From positions 62,001 to 126,000 of the forward strand of contig NZ_CP032762.1 of the NCBI RefSeq assembly GCF_003641205.1: a stretch of 64,000 nt of DNA, in the 5' to 3' direction. How positions within the stretch are numbered: the first letter of the stretch is position 1; every line of letters starts with the position of its first letter. This stretch comes from Rhodococcus sp. P1Y. Its GTDB lineage: Bacteria; Actinomycetota; Actinomycetes; Mycobacteriales; Mycobacteriaceae. This document shows positions 8,075 through 16,825 of the stretch, one piece after another. Under the pieces are notes generated by a model. That model saw nothing but the letters and a program-made list of their open reading frames with translations. It made no database searches and was not told the DNA's origin. The translations under genes were made by a program, and so were the position numbers.

Positions 8075-8509
8075 ATGACGACACGACGTACCCGTACCAG
8101 GGCCGCAGTGGTGGCGACGCTGCTCATCGTCCTCGCGACCGCACTTCTCGGCACGGCGTCCGCACAGGCACGTCCTGCGCGCTTCGTCCCGGCGGGCTCT
8201 ATCTCCCCGACAATCGGATTCGACCCTGCAGCGGTCATCGAGTGGCGGCTCGAACAGTCGATCGTCAATCAGCCGATCTTCGTCCGCGTCGATCCGTACT
8301 TCCCCGGCCTCACGGACTTCTCGCTCAACAACTGGTGCAACTGCGCCATCAACTGGTTCAACCACACCACCCAGCAGGGTGGCGTCGCATTCCCCGGTCC
8401 GCTGCCTGCCGGTCCCATCCGCACCGGCTCGGGAGACGTCTCGGCCTGGACCGACATCCCCGGCGGTTTCACCCTCATCCGCGGCCAGGGCAACTGGTGG
8501 GTTCCCTGA
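8075..8509 (+). CDS. Small secreted protein
   Basis: 144 residues with a clear Sec signal (Arg-rich N-terminus, 'VVATLLIVLATALLG' core, 'ASAQA-RPA' cleavage near residue 33). The mature domain is about 110 residues, aromatic and Asn/Trp rich ('LNNWCNCAINWFNH'), with two closely spaced cysteines and a C-terminal 'GQGNWWVP'. No known domain was recognised. The gene ends 4 bp before family A repeat A2. Confidence 0.7.
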   Translation: MTTRRTRTRAAVVATLLIVLATALLGTASAQARPARFVPAGSISPTIGFDPAAVIEWRLEQSIVNQPIFVRVDPYFPGLTDFSLNNWCNCAINWFNHTTQQGGVAFPGPLPAGPIRTGSGDVSAWTDIPGGFTLIRGQGNWWVP

Positions 8510-8512
8510 GGG

Positions 8513-8568
8513 CGCTTCGCCGCCCGTGAGTGCGTAATTACGCCCCGCCGTAACTACGCACTCACCGC
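8513..8568. repeat. Family A palindromic repeat, copy A2 (single stem-loop)
   Basis: GTGAGTGCGTAATTACG and CGTAACTACGCACTCAC pair around CCCCGC, preceded by GCTTCGCCGCC. It fills the whole gap between the stop codons of two convergent genes (8507-8509 and 8568-8570), an ideal bidirectional terminator position. Confidence 0.85.
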
Positions 8569-9752
8569 TAGATCAGCTCCTCCCCCAGAAATCCGCCCTC
8601 GCTGACCCCCGCGGGAATTGCGAAGACCGCCGACCCGATCGGCGTCGTCCATTCGTTGAGCGCGTCGTGCTCGTCGAGTCTCTTCTGCACGGGCACGAAC
8701 TGGTTGTCGATGTCCCGCTGGAACGCCGCGAAAATCAGACCCGAATTGCTGGTCGAGCCGGATTCCGGCTGATCGTCGTAGTTGTAGGCGCGCCGGAAGA
8801 ACCGCTCACCGTCGTGCGTGTGACGAGCACGTGCGATGTGCGACGCCGGCGAGATGACCGGAATCCCGAACGAGTCGGTGGCATCGAAGTCGGCGTCGTC
8901 GTGTTCGAGCTCACCGGTCAGCGGTGCTCCGGAGTCCAACTTCCGACCTACGGCAAATTCTCTTCCTCCTCGGTCCAGTTCGTCCCAGGTGTCGAGTTCG
9001 ACGGCTATCCTGCGAACGATCATGGACGTACCGCCATCGGCATTCCACACGAGTGCATCGAACTCCGTTGCAGGACTTGGGTTGACGGTTCCATCCACCT
9101 GCCCCATGAGATTCCGCATCGTGGTGCCGGACTGCTGTGCACCACGCGACGAGCGGAACCCCCGTTGAACCCACCGAATCGATGCGACGGATCGAACGTT
9201 CTTCGCGAGCACTCGCAGTGCATGAGCGACAGGCACCGGATCGTCGGCGCAGATTTGCAGGATCAGATCCCCATCGCTCCAGCGACTTTCGAGCCGATCG
9301 ACGCCGAAGGACGGTAGCGGGGCTACCGGGGAGGGCGCCCCGGCAACAACGAATGCACGGGGTCCCAGCCCCACCGTGACGGTGAGTGATGCCGGGACAG
9401 AAGCGAGTTCGGGCTCGGTATCGGCCAAGGCGGGCGCACCCTGCGTGAGCCGTGCCGCGTCCGTCGTCCAGATCTTCAGGACGGACACGAGTTGGTCCCG
9501 CGTGACACCGTCGCGTAGATCGAATGCGACGAACGTGCCGTGCGCTTGCGGTGGTGTCGCGATTCCGGCCTGATGTTTTCCGTGGAACGGGACGACCTCG
9601 CCTCCGAACTCGGATTCGGTTGTCTTCGAAGAGTATCCGTAGGCCACGCCCGCGGCGCCGAGGGCAGCGACACCTCCCCCGCCGAGCGCCACTGCGCCCT
9701 GACGGAGGAGACGTCGCCGACTGAGACCCGCGCGTGGTGGTGTCTCAGCCAC
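8568..9752 (-). CDS. efeB: Tat-exported Dyp-type peroxidase (EfeB-like)
   Basis: 394 residues from the GTG at 9752. A twin-arginine signal is present ('SRRRLLRQGAVALGG' at about 12-26). The DyP heme peroxidase signature 'GQVDGT' (GxxDG motif) and the C-terminal region with the proximal histidine ('SHIARARHTHD') are visible. DyP peroxidases oxidise substrates with H2O2, and EfeB has been linked to heme or ferrous iron use. The start overlaps the upstream PCuAC gene by 8 nt, so it is translationally coupled as the last gene of a copper/heme-flavoured operon rather than an EfeUOB operon. Confidence 0.88.
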   Translation of the reverse strand: MAETPPRAGLSRRRLLRQGAVALGGGGVAALGAAGVAYGYSSKTTESEFGGEVVPFHGKHQAGIATPPQAHGTFVAFDLRDGVTRDQLVSVLKIWTTDAARLTQGAPALADTEPELASVPASLTVTVGLGPRAFVVAGAPSPVAPLPSFGVDRLESRWSDGDLILQICADDPVPVAHALRVLAKNVRSVASIRWVQRGFRSSRGAQQSGTTMRNLMGQVDGTVNPSPATEFDALVWNADGGTSMIVRRIAVELDTWDELDRGGREFAVGRKLDSGAPLTGELEHDDADFDATDSFGIPVISPASHIARARHTHDGERFFRRAYNYDDQPESGSTSNSGLIFAAFQRDIDNQFVPVQKRLDEHDALNEWTTPIGSAVFAIPAGVSEGGFLGEELI

Positions 9753-10212
9753 CGTAGTTTTCCTGCGCGCCCACGAATTCGCGGACCTGCGCGGTGAAAG
9801 TGGACGACGAACCATCCTCGAACGTCAACGTGATGTCGGTGTCGGTCCCTGGGGACAAGGGCGTCGTCACGTCCATCAGCATCAGGTGATCACCGCCGGC
9901 TTGCAGTATTTTCGTCTCGTCGCCGCCGACTGCGAAACCACCTTCCTTCGGTTTCATCACCATCGCACCGTCGGAGCTCGCGACGATTTCGTGCAACTCC
10001 ATCATCGACGACGCTGGGGTCGACGCTGCAACGACGCGGATCTGCTCCTCACCGGTGTTCTGGATCTCGGCGAACGCCGAGGTCATGCCCGAGTCGACGG
10101 ACTTGATCCACGCTTCGCGAACGGTCACCGAATCAGCCTCGGTGCGTGGCTCTTCCGTGCTACATCCAGCGAGGATAGCGAGTGCGAGAATCGCTGTTCC
10201 GAGAATCTTCAT
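9745..10212 (-). CDS. PCuAC-type periplasmic copper chaperone lipoprotein
   Basis: 155 residues with a lipoprotein signal (lipobox 'ILAGC', Cys17). The DUF461/PCuAC fold is recognisable from the order of Met/His copper ligands 'MMELHEIV', 'AMVMKPKEGG' and 'GDHLMLMDV'. Such chaperones hold Cu(I) outside the membrane and deliver it to cytochrome oxidase or other cuproenzymes. Its start overlaps the stop of the PepSY gene (ATGA) and its end overlaps the DyP peroxidase start. Confidence 0.9.
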   Translation of the reverse strand: MKILGTAILALAILAGCSTEEPRTEADSVTVREAWIKSVDSGMTSAFAEIQNTGEEQIRVVAASTPASSMMELHEIVASSDGAMVMKPKEGGFAVGGDETKILQAGGDHLMLMDVTTPLSPGTDTDITLTFEDGSSSTFTAQVREFVGAQENYGG

Positions 10213-11612
10213 ACTGTCTCCGAAGTGGTTGTGCGATGCCGCAAGCCGAGGGCCGCATCGACGAGAAGGAAGGCGAGAAGGCTGATGCCGAGGAGCGGGA
10301 CGAACCACCCGAGAACGACCGCAGTCAGCACGACAGCTGCCAGGGCCACGGGTGATTGACGCCGAAGTGCACCACGATGCGGTGCCGCCGCTTTCGGTCG
10401 GCGTTGCCACCACATGCGATACCCGCGCACGATCACCGTCACGAGCGCGACGGCAAGCAGAGCAAGGACGATCTGGTTGGCCAGGCCGAACAGAATGCCC
10501 ATGTGCAGCGCGATTCCCCACGCGGCGAGTTTGGCGGCGACCGGCCAGTCCGAGAACCAGTTGGTGTCGACCACTGCGTTGGTGCTGCCGTCTATTGCGA
10601 TCGAACTGGTCGACAGGACCCACGGCTGCCGGGTCTGAGCGACCACGAATGCTGTGTCCTTCTCTGCCGGAATCGTGACCTCGACCTTGCCGTCGATGCC
10701 CTGAGCGCGGGCAGTTCCGAGCACCGAATCGAGGCGCCCGATGTTGGCACCGACGACATCGTCGTCTGTGGGGGCCATCGAGGACATGCCGTGACCCGCG
10801 TGGTCACCGGACATCGGCGCAGCATCCCCGGAGATCGACTTACTCACCGCGGGCGTCGTCCAACTCAACTGGGAGCGCAGATCGGTGATGTTCTCGCCCG
10901 CGTACTTCGACCAGGTCAGTCCAGTCGCCGACAGAAAAACGAGGCCGACTGCAATCCAGATGCCGACGCCGCCGTGCCAGTTGCGCGTACGAGCGCGGCC
11001 CGTCACCGATCGGTCGACCGTCAACAACCGGCCGCCACGGCGCCAGCGTCGAACCCACAGGACCACGCCCCCGAGCGCGACGATCCACAGCCAGGAGGCA
11101 GCGAGTTCGCTGTAGATTCGGCCTGGCTCGCCGAGGTGAAGATGACGATGGAAGCCGCTGATCCAGGTGCGCAACGGCAGAGCGTTGCTGCTGCCGTAGA
11201 CGACTGATTCGCCGACGGATTGCGCAGTGACCGGGTCGACGAACACTGCCCGTCGCTCGGATGCACCCAGTGACGGGTCAGTGAACATCACCCGGGTGGT
11301 ATCGCCCTGGGCGATGGAGGGACGGACGGCGTTGACGGTCAGATTCGGAACTGCTCGAGTGGCGGCGTCGACCTGTTCGGCGATCGATGCTGTCGGCCCG
11401 ACCGAATCCGTGTGCAGCAGATCGGAATAGACGGCGTCCTCGATGGTCGGCGCAAAGGCGTACAGGCCGCCGGTGAGCGCGGCGATGAGGATGAACGGCG
11501 CGATGAGAATTCCCGCGTAGAAATGCAGCCTCATCACCAGAGACGGCGCGGGAGGGGATGAATCCGAGCCGGTCGGCTCGGTTTCGGACACAACTGTGCC
11601 AGTAGTGGACAT
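10209..11612 (-). CDS. PepSY-associated TM helix protein
   Basis: 467 residues, beginning at ATG 11612 (the frame is open further upstream but would cross repeat B1 and a neighbouring gene). It shows the PepSY_TM layout: TM1 'LHFYAGILIAPFILIAALTGGLYAF', a PepSY extracellular part, TM2 with 'RKWHRxxH'-like 'FHRHLHLGEPGR', a His/Met-rich external loop ('MSGDHAGHGMSSM') and two C-terminal TM helices. Family members are associated with iron or copper reduction and uptake. The His/Met loop plus the downstream copper chaperone favour a copper or heme redox role. Confidence 0.85.
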   Translation of the reverse strand: MSTTGTVVSETEPTGSDSSPPAPSLVMRLHFYAGILIAPFILIAALTGGLYAFAPTIEDAVYSDLLHTDSVGPTASIAEQVDAATRAVPNLTVNAVRPSIAQGDTTRVMFTDPSLGASERRAVFVDPVTAQSVGESVVYGSSNALPLRTWISGFHRHLHLGEPGRIYSELAASWLWIVALGGVVLWVRRWRRGGRLLTVDRSVTGRARTRNWHGGVGIWIAVGLVFLSATGLTWSKYAGENITDLRSQLSWTTPAVSKSISGDAAPMSGDHAGHGMSSMAPTDDDVVGANIGRLDSVLGTARAQGIDGKVEVTIPAEKDTAFVVAQTRQPWVLSTSSIAIDGSTNAVVDTNWFSDWPVAAKLAAWGIALHMGILFGLANQIVLALLAVALVTVIVRGYRMWWQRRPKAAAPHRGALRRQSPVALAAVVLTAVVLGWFVPLLGISLLAFLLVDAALGLRHRTTTSETV

Positions 11613-11649
11613 GGGTGTACTCGATTCGTCTGAAGGCGGGCTGCGCCCG

Positions 11650-11695
11650 CATGTGAACGAAAATACGTAGTGGGCTATGTGTTTTCGTGCACATG
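11650..11695. repeat. Family B palindromic repeat, copy B1
   Basis: Imperfect stem-loop: the left arm begins CATGTGAACGAAAATACG, a TGGG loop follows, and the right arm ends GTGTTTTCGTGCACATG (17 of 21 pairs). A second copy is at 35830-35875. It lies between the membrane protein gene (stop 11741) and the PepSY start. Confidence 0.75.
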
Positions 11696-11701
11696 GAAGA
11701 G

Positions 11702-11725
11702 ACGCGTCGCTGTATCGCGACGCGT
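11702..11725 (-). terminator. Hairpin downstream of membrane protein gene
   Basis: Perfect 9-bp arms ACGCGTCGC (11702-11710) and GCGACGCGT (11717-11725) with a 6-nt loop, 15 nt after the stop at 11741. It may attenuate transcription between the first gene and the PepSY gene. Confidence 0.5.
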
Positions 11726-11740
11726 GCAGAAAAAATGAAT

Positions 11741-12259
11741 TCAGACGAAAAGAGGTGGGCCGCGAGTTCCCGATCCCGAGCAAACGAGCAGCCGGAGAAC
11801 GACATTCGACCGGTACCGCGTTGCAGGAGTTCGCGAGGAGTCCGGAACCACCAGGACCGCGCCGAGAACAGGAAGAATTCGCCGTAGCACCGACAGTGCA
11901 TGGCCGTATCCGAGTACGGCACCTCGGATGAGCACAGCACACACCACGCTTGCGCAGGCGTGCGTCGCTAGCATCATCGGCGTCAGCGACAGTCCGTGGT
12001 GATGCTCGGACGCGATGGACAGGACGGAGTGACCCAGAACCTGGCCGAGCACCAGAACGGCCGCCGTCGGAACACGAGTGCTCATCAGCGTTACAGCCCC
12101 ACCAACCGCCGCACTGACGACGAGCAGGAGAATGAGCGCCGATTCACTGGGAACCATGGCCCCTCCACCGGCACCGTGAGCGGCAATGCTCAGTGCTCCG
12201 GATGCCGAGCCCACGAACGCGCCACGCAGGCGCGCGCGAGCATCAGGACCCGAAGTCAT
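11741..12259 (-). CDS. Small polytopic membrane protein, first gene of PepSY/PCuAC/DyP operon
   Basis: 172 residues, about four hydrophobic helices ('ALILLLVVSAAVGGAVTLM', 'AAVLVLGQVLGHSVLSIA', 'MMLATHACASVVCAVLI') and a His cluster 'SEHHHGLSL' on an external loop. Proteins of this type occur beside PepSY and copper chaperone genes in actinobacteria, but no domain name was recognised with certainty. The His-rich loop suggests metal contact. The C-terminal 40 residues are basic and uncertain. Confidence 0.65.
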   Translation of the reverse strand: MTSGPDARARLRGAFVGSASGALSIAAHGAGGGAMVPSESALILLLVVSAAVGGAVTLMSTRVPTAAVLVLGQVLGHSVLSIASEHHHGLSLTPMMLATHACASVVCAVLIRGAVLGYGHALSVLRRILPVLGAVLVVPDSSRTPATRYRSNVVLRLLVCSGSGTRGPPLFV

Positions 12260-12396
12260 GAGGACACCCTAGTCGACTACGAAAACCGGTAGCCCCGCGA
12301 CCAGCACAGGGACGATCTGCGCGTAGGCTCATCGGCACGGTGACCCGACGCCCGCGACGCTTCGTCTCGCGGTTCCCCTACTGCGTCGGGAACAGT

Positions 12397-13701
12397 ATGA
12401 ATCAGCACAACATCTCCTCCCGCAGCCTTCGCGTCTTCGTCGCAGGATGGGTGATCGACGACGGGTCGTTCCCCAGGGCTGCGATCGGCGACATCGTCGA
12501 CGTGACCCTCTCGGTCGATTCCGAGGACGAGGCCCCGACTGCCTGCGACGAAACCCGCTCCGCGATAGCGCGCCCAGCCCATGGCTGCGCACCCAGAACG
12601 CTTCCGTCGGGGAAACCGCACTGGCTGCACCTCGTCTACGGCGACGGATGGAGCGGCACGTGGTGGGCCGATCGCCGCTTCGACGGTCCGGTCACGGTGT
12701 CCGGGCTCTTCTGTGCGGACCTCGAGAACGGCGCCCTCGACACGCCGTCGCGCACGGTCGGCCGAGTCACTCGAATCCACCGTGTGGACAAGCAGGTTCG
12801 GCGCACCGAAACCGGCTGGACTTCGATGTCGGGCACAGAGCGATTGACGGAATCCACTGGGCCTGTGACACAGGTCGATTGGTGGCCGTCCGACAACACC
12901 GAGGACGGTGACTTCGTCCCGACGGGCCTGCTCGTCGAACTCGATCTCGATGAGGCACCCGACTACGAACCGAGTTTTCGCGCAGGCGCACTATCGGCTG
13001 CCGACGACATCCTGTGGGTCGCGGACAAGCGCGAACCTGTTCTGCGCCGGGTGGATACGTCCACCAATCCCCCGCGCATCACCGAGTTCGTGTTGCCGCT
13101 AGCGTTCGAACTCGACAACGGCATGTGGTCCAGGCGCGTGCACGCGTTCGACGGGGGATGCTGGCTCACTTCGGAATGGGACATTCACCGCTGCACATTC
13201 TCGGACGACGGCGGGCTGACCATCGATCGGTACGCCGCAGAGGGCAGCATGCTCACCACTCTGCTGGGCGGCAGGCTCTACGCCGTCGGCAACATGCGGT
13301 CCGGCATGTATTCGGATCGTCGATACGGCGCCATCCGAAAACCTGCCGACACCCACCCGTTGCGCGTCCTGGCCGAGGACACCCGAGAACTGTCGACGGT
13401 CGATGACGAGGATCTGTTGCGCGCAGTCCGAGCGTCCATTCGCCGCGCCGACAAGGCCTTTGCCGACGATGGGTCCGAGTGGAACATCACCGGCGCCGAC
13501 CGCGTCTCGAGGAAGCTGGCGGACGACAGCTCCTTCAGCACGGTGGATCTGGGTCCGATCACCGAACAGGGCGCCGTTCATTCGATCACGCCCGACCCAT
13601 GGACCGACCCAGCCAATGCGGAGGAAGTCGCGCGAATCTCCTTCCCCCCGCCCAGCGAAACAGTCCCAGGCCCTACCCGGAAAGCACCCCGAGCTGAGTG
13701 A
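12397..13701 (+). CDS. Large hypothetical protein, possibly propeller-like
   Basis: About 434 residues from ATG 12397 (an in-frame GTG at 12340 would add 19 basic residues). It is acidic, soluble, rich in Trp and Asp, with repeated beta-type segments ('DDILWVADKREPVLRRVD', 'GGCWLTSEWDIHRCTF', 'LLGGRLYAVGNMRSG') resembling a sugar-binding or beta-propeller body. No signal peptide or TM was seen. No family was recognised. Its last 29 bp overlap the end of the convergent SnoaL-like gene. Confidence 0.6.
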   Translation: MNQHNISSRSLRVFVAGWVIDDGSFPRAAIGDIVDVTLSVDSEDEAPTACDETRSAIARPAHGCAPRTLPSGKPHWLHLVYGDGWSGTWWADRRFDGPVTVSGLFCADLENGALDTPSRTVGRVTRIHRVDKQVRRTETGWTSMSGTERLTESTGPVTQVDWWPSDNTEDGDFVPTGLLVELDLDEAPDYEPSFRAGALSAADDILWVADKREPVLRRVDTSTNPPRITEFVLPLAFELDNGMWSRRVHAFDGGCWLTSEWDIHRCTFSDDGGLTIDRYAAEGSMLTTLLGGRLYAVGNMRSGMYSDRRYGAIRKPADTHPLRVLAEDTRELSTVDDEDLLRAVRASIRRADKAFADDGSEWNITGADRVSRKLADDSSFSTVDLGPITEQGAVHSITPDPWTDPANAEEVARISFPPPSETVPGPTRKAPRAE

Positions 13702-14083
13702 GGAAGTCGAGCTGATCGAAGTAGAGATGCTCGGAGAGGAGTTCGGACCCATTGACGACGTACGTGGCACTCCAGCGGAAGGAAATGCGCTTCCCCGTTG
13801 CCTCGACGGGTCCGGACGGACTTTCTAGCGGCCCGTCGTGGAGTCCTTCGAAGACACCCTCCACGGAAGCGTTCGCACCGTCGGTCACCGACGTGTTCAC
13901 GATGAGCTTTCCGTCCGAGAACGCCTGCTGAAAGACCGACAGGAACGCCAGCACACCGTCGCGGCCGGTGAAAGTGCCACCGGGAGCGACCAGTTCGGCG
14001 TCGGATGCCCAGGGTTCTTTGTCGGGTGTGCGGTTGTTGAAAGCCTCGATGTGCTGTTCGATCACAGCGTGCGCGTCGGTCAT
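13673..14083 (-). CDS. SnoaL-like/nuclear transport factor 2-fold protein
   Basis: 136 residues with the cone-shaped alpha+beta pattern of SnoaL-like polyketide cyclases and ester hydrolases: N-terminal helix 'VIEQHIEAFNNRTPD', 'APGGTFTGRDGVLAFL' and C-terminal strands 'RISFRWSATYVVNGSELLSEHLYFD'. It starts ATGA-overlapped with the glycosyltransferase and is likely co-translated. Members act on small lipophilic or polyketide-like molecules, which fits modification of a small substrate with its partner. The true reaction is unknown. Confidence 0.8.
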   Translation of the reverse strand: MTDAHAVIEQHIEAFNNRTPDKEPWASDAELVAPGGTFTGRDGVLAFLSVFQQAFSDGKLIVNTSVTDGANASVEGVFEGLHDGPLESPSGPVEATGKRISFRWSATYVVNGSELLSEHLYFDQLDFLTQLGVLSG

Positions 14084-15405
14084 GATGTTCGCTCCATTTC
14101 GTCGGTGTCGGCCTCGCCTGGTGTGCCGAGGATCAGTTGTGCGGCTTCGGTGACGACGGCGATCGGGTCGTAGCTTCGCGCCGAGACTGCGAACGCTCGG
14201 ACGTTGTCCCGAATCACCGAATCCGTGGTGGCGGTCTGGATCGCATCCCGTATCTGCCCCGGCGTAGGCCGCCGAGTGCCCAGATCGACTCCAGTCCGGA
14301 AGTAGCCGACTCGGGCTGCAACCTCCGGTTTGTCCTCCCCGCCCGGGGCGACCACGACGGGCACACCGTGGGCGAGCGCTTGCTGCACCGTGCCGTATCC
14401 GCCGTTCGTGACCAGAACCGACGTCCGAGGCAGCAACCACCGGTAGTCGATGTGTTCGGCAACAACGGCATTGGAGGGAACAGGCGAGGTGATCGTGTCG
14501 ATGGGCGCGCCTCCGGTCGAGACGACAACGTGGACATCGAGCGATTTCATTGCTTCCAACGTGGGTACGACCAATTGCGTGAAGTCGTGGTTGTCCAGTG
14601 TGCCTTGCGTGACGTGAATGATCGGACGCCCAGAGGACCCGACCTCATCCCACCACCCCGGAGGCTGCACAGCGTCGTCTGCCGGAAGGATCGGCCCGCC
14701 GAAGACGACATTGTCGGAGAGGTCTCGGCGGGCGTATTCGAACCCCTCGGGACACAGCTGAACGAAGGCGTCGAACATCCGAGACAAGTCGAGCACTGGG
14801 AGCCTGAGATCGCCGCCGACCTCACCGACCAGTCGAACCGCCGTGTGTTGCACCGACCTGAACAGCATCCGCTGCACCACTGCGTTGGCCACACGGTTGC
14901 GCACACGGGCGAAAGGTCCAGCGCTCATGGCAATCCCGCTGTTGTACGGCGGAACGTCGACGCTGCTTTGCGCGAGCGGCAGGGTCCCCAACCCGACGAC
15001 ACGAGGACGACTACCGGCGGGGTGACCCAGGAGCGGGACGACGCCTGCGAAGGTGGCGTCGACGAGGACGGCGTCGACGTGCCCAGCGACCTGTAGCGCG
15101 GTGGCCAGTGCGCGAGCTTGGTCGGGTATGGGCTGCACGAAGGTACCGAGCACCTGGTGCCGGGACAACGCCAGACCCGACAGTCGGTCGATATCCGGTG
15201 TGAACGTCTGTGGATCGCGTTCGTCGAAGTCAGCGGCACCGGTCAACGGAACGAAAGACATTCCCGCGTGCTCGACGAGGTCTGCGAATCCGGACCCGGT
15301 CACCATGGTCACCTCGTGTCCAGACGCAACCAGCTGACGGCCGACTTCCAGTATCGGCATGACGTGGCCACGTAAAGGAGGGCTGCACAATACTATTCGA
15401 GACAC
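14080..15405 (-). CDS. UGT/MGT-type glycosyltransferase
   Basis: 441 residues from a GTG at 15405. GT1 family features: N-terminal 'LCSPPLRGHVMPILEVGRQL' with the base His, and the C-terminal nucleotide-sugar region 'TNGGYGTVQQALAHGVPVV' then 'PGGEDKPEVAARV'. Relatives glycosylate macrolides, phenolics or other hydrophobic small molecules and often detoxify them. The gene is divergent from a TetR repressor and coupled to a SnoaL-like gene, so ligand-induced detoxification or tailoring is plausible. The acceptor is unknown. Confidence 0.88.
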   Translation of the reverse strand: MSRIVLCSPPLRGHVMPILEVGRQLVASGHEVTMVTGSGFADLVEHAGMSFVPLTGAADFDERDPQTFTPDIDRLSGLALSRHQVLGTFVQPIPDQARALATALQVAGHVDAVLVDATFAGVVPLLGHPAGSRPRVVGLGTLPLAQSSVDVPPYNSGIAMSAGPFARVRNRVANAVVQRMLFRSVQHTAVRLVGEVGGDLRLPVLDLSRMFDAFVQLCPEGFEYARRDLSDNVVFGGPILPADDAVQPPGWWDEVGSSGRPIIHVTQGTLDNHDFTQLVVPTLEAMKSLDVHVVVSTGGAPIDTITSPVPSNAVVAEHIDYRWLLPRTSVLVTNGGYGTVQQALAHGVPVVVAPGGEDKPEVAARVGYFRTGVDLGTRRPTPGQIRDAIQTATTDSVIRDNVRAFAVSARSYDPIAVVTEAAQLILGTPGEADTDEMERTS

Positions 15406-15500
15406 ATTTTCGACCCCCTCTTCGCTGTGTCCAGATTTGATAGAGTGAGACTATACTCAATTTCGAACTGTGTCCCAGCTTCGTGGATCGAGGAGAAATT
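15406..15500. promoter_or_regulatory. Divergent promoter/operator region, TetR-glycosyltransferase
   Basis: 95 bp. It contains TGAGACTATACTCA (15447-15460), an imperfect inverted repeat that includes a TATACT -10-like box, so a repressor bound here could block both promoters. The TetR ribosome binding site GAGGAG is at 15489-15494. Confidence 0.4.
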
Positions 15501-16124
15501 GTGACCACACGCCGCTATGAGTCGCAGCAACGAGCGGCGAGCGCGGCGGAGACCAGAGCGAGGATCCTCGATGCCGGGCAGGCGTTGTTCGTCGAGAACG
15601 GGTACTCCCCGACAACGATGCAACACATTGCGGACAGTGCGGGCGTATCCGTTCAGTCGGTACACCTCGCCGGTAGCAAAGCATCGCTGATGACGGCAAT
15701 CCTGCACCGCGCGTTCACCGGAGACGAGGACTTCATCTCACTCCTCGAACGCCCGGAATTTGCGGCCATCATGCACGACGACGACACCGATCGAGCACTG
15801 GGCCGCTACGTCGAATTCGTCGTGACGGCCAATGCGCGCATTGCAGACCTACACCATGCAGCCACACTCGCTGCCGACTCCGACCGATCGATCGGCGCCG
15901 AGCTCGAGCGCACCGAACTGCGCCGGTTGGACGACATACACACCGGCAGTGGCTGGTTCGTCCACCGTGGATTGATACGCGGCGAGGACGTAAGCGAGTT
16001 CGCCGATGTCATGAGTTACCTGACGAGCCCGCAGACCTACCGCTACTTCACCGTCGAACGCGGCTGGAGCGTGGAGCGTTTCACCCGCTGGCTGCGCTCG
16101 TCGATCGCACAGTCGTTCACCTGA
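15501..16124 (+). CDS. TetR family transcriptional regulator
   Basis: 207 residues from GTG 15501, chosen because GAGGAG lies 6 nt upstream. The N-terminal TetR HTH runs from about residue 16 to 62 ('ARILDAGQALFVENGYSPT', 'IADSAGVSVQSVHLAGSK'); the Phe/Tyr usual at the start of the recognition-helix turn is replaced by 'HLAGS'. The helical ligand domain fills the rest. Divergence from the glycosyltransferase operon makes that operon its likely target. It converges with the FhuF-like gene, with 8 bp between them. Confidence 0.87.
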   Translation: MTTRRYESQQRAASAAETRARILDAGQALFVENGYSPTTMQHIADSAGVSVQSVHLAGSKASLMTAILHRAFTGDEDFISLLERPEFAAIMHDDDTDRALGRYVEFVVTANARIADLHHAATLAADSDRSIGAELERTELRRLDDIHTGSGWFVHRGLIRGEDVSEFADVMSYLTSPQTYRYFTVERGWSVERFTRWLRSSIAQSFT

Positions 16125-16132
16125 AGATGCAC

Positions 16133-16825
16133 CTAGTACCTCGCTGCAACCTCTAGGCCGTGCAAGCGCTCCGACGGCGTCCGGCGAGGGCAGCTCGTGC
16201 ACTTGTCCGCGCCCTCCGTGACGTACAGCAGGCAGCACGAGCAGCGGCGAGTGAAGCGTCGCCCACCCACGTCGACGAATCGAGGCGCGGGGAGCGGTGA
16301 TGTCATGTCGGCAACGAGTTCTTCGGCGAACGAGCTTCCCCGCAGCCGGTCGCCGAGGGCAGCGCCGACGTCGAGGCATCGATTGGCGATCGAGTCGGAC
16401 GCGATCGCCCACAGGGCTCGAACCCGCGCACCCGACGCCTCGGACAATGCCTCGATGACGCCGGCAAACACCTGGTCAAGAGCCGCAGGCAACTCGGGAA
16501 CAGCGATGGTGCTTTCGGACAGAATCCCGCCGAGGTAGCCGTTGGGCCTGAGAAAGCACCGGGCACCGTCGAGGGCTGGATCGGCAGCCTCACCCGTCAC
16601 CATCGCTGTCGCAACCGCGAGGAACGAGAGTGTCGAGCTGGCCGAGTACCACCACAGCGTCCCGTTGACGCGGGCATCGGAACAACCCCAACGCGCGCCC
16701 GTGTCCTCGACGCGGGCGCGCAACCAACCGGTGTCCAGCATGTTCGACGCCTCCACATCGAACGGGCCGTCGAGGTACTCGGCCAGTCCCGGCACTCGAT
16801 CGGCAGCTTCGGAGTAGACGCTCAT
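16133..16825 (-). CDS. (2Fe-2S)-binding FhuF-like reductase protein
   Basis: 230 residues. The C-terminal cluster motif C-x-C-C-x10-C-x2-C ('RRCSCCLLYVTEGADKC' then 'TSC') is the FhuF/ferric-siderophore reductase iron-sulfur site. The N-terminal two thirds match the all-helical scaffold of that family. It is the last gene of the ABC transporter operon (ATGA overlap with the ATPase). Because that operon carries a cobalamin riboswitch, the protein may reduce or handle a corrinoid rather than a ferric siderophore; this is an inference. Siderophore reduction remains the alternative. Confidence 0.85.
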   Translation of the reverse strand: MSVYSEAADRVPGLAEYLDGPFDVEASNMLDTGWLRARVEDTGARWGCSDARVNGTLWWYSASSTLSFLAVATAMVTGEAADPALDGARCFLRPNGYLGGILSESTIAVPELPAALDQVFAGVIEALSEASGARVRALWAIASDSIANRCLDVGAALGDRLRGSSFAEELVADMTSPLPAPRFVDVGGRRFTRRCSCCLLYVTEGADKCTSCPRRTPSERLHGLEVAARY

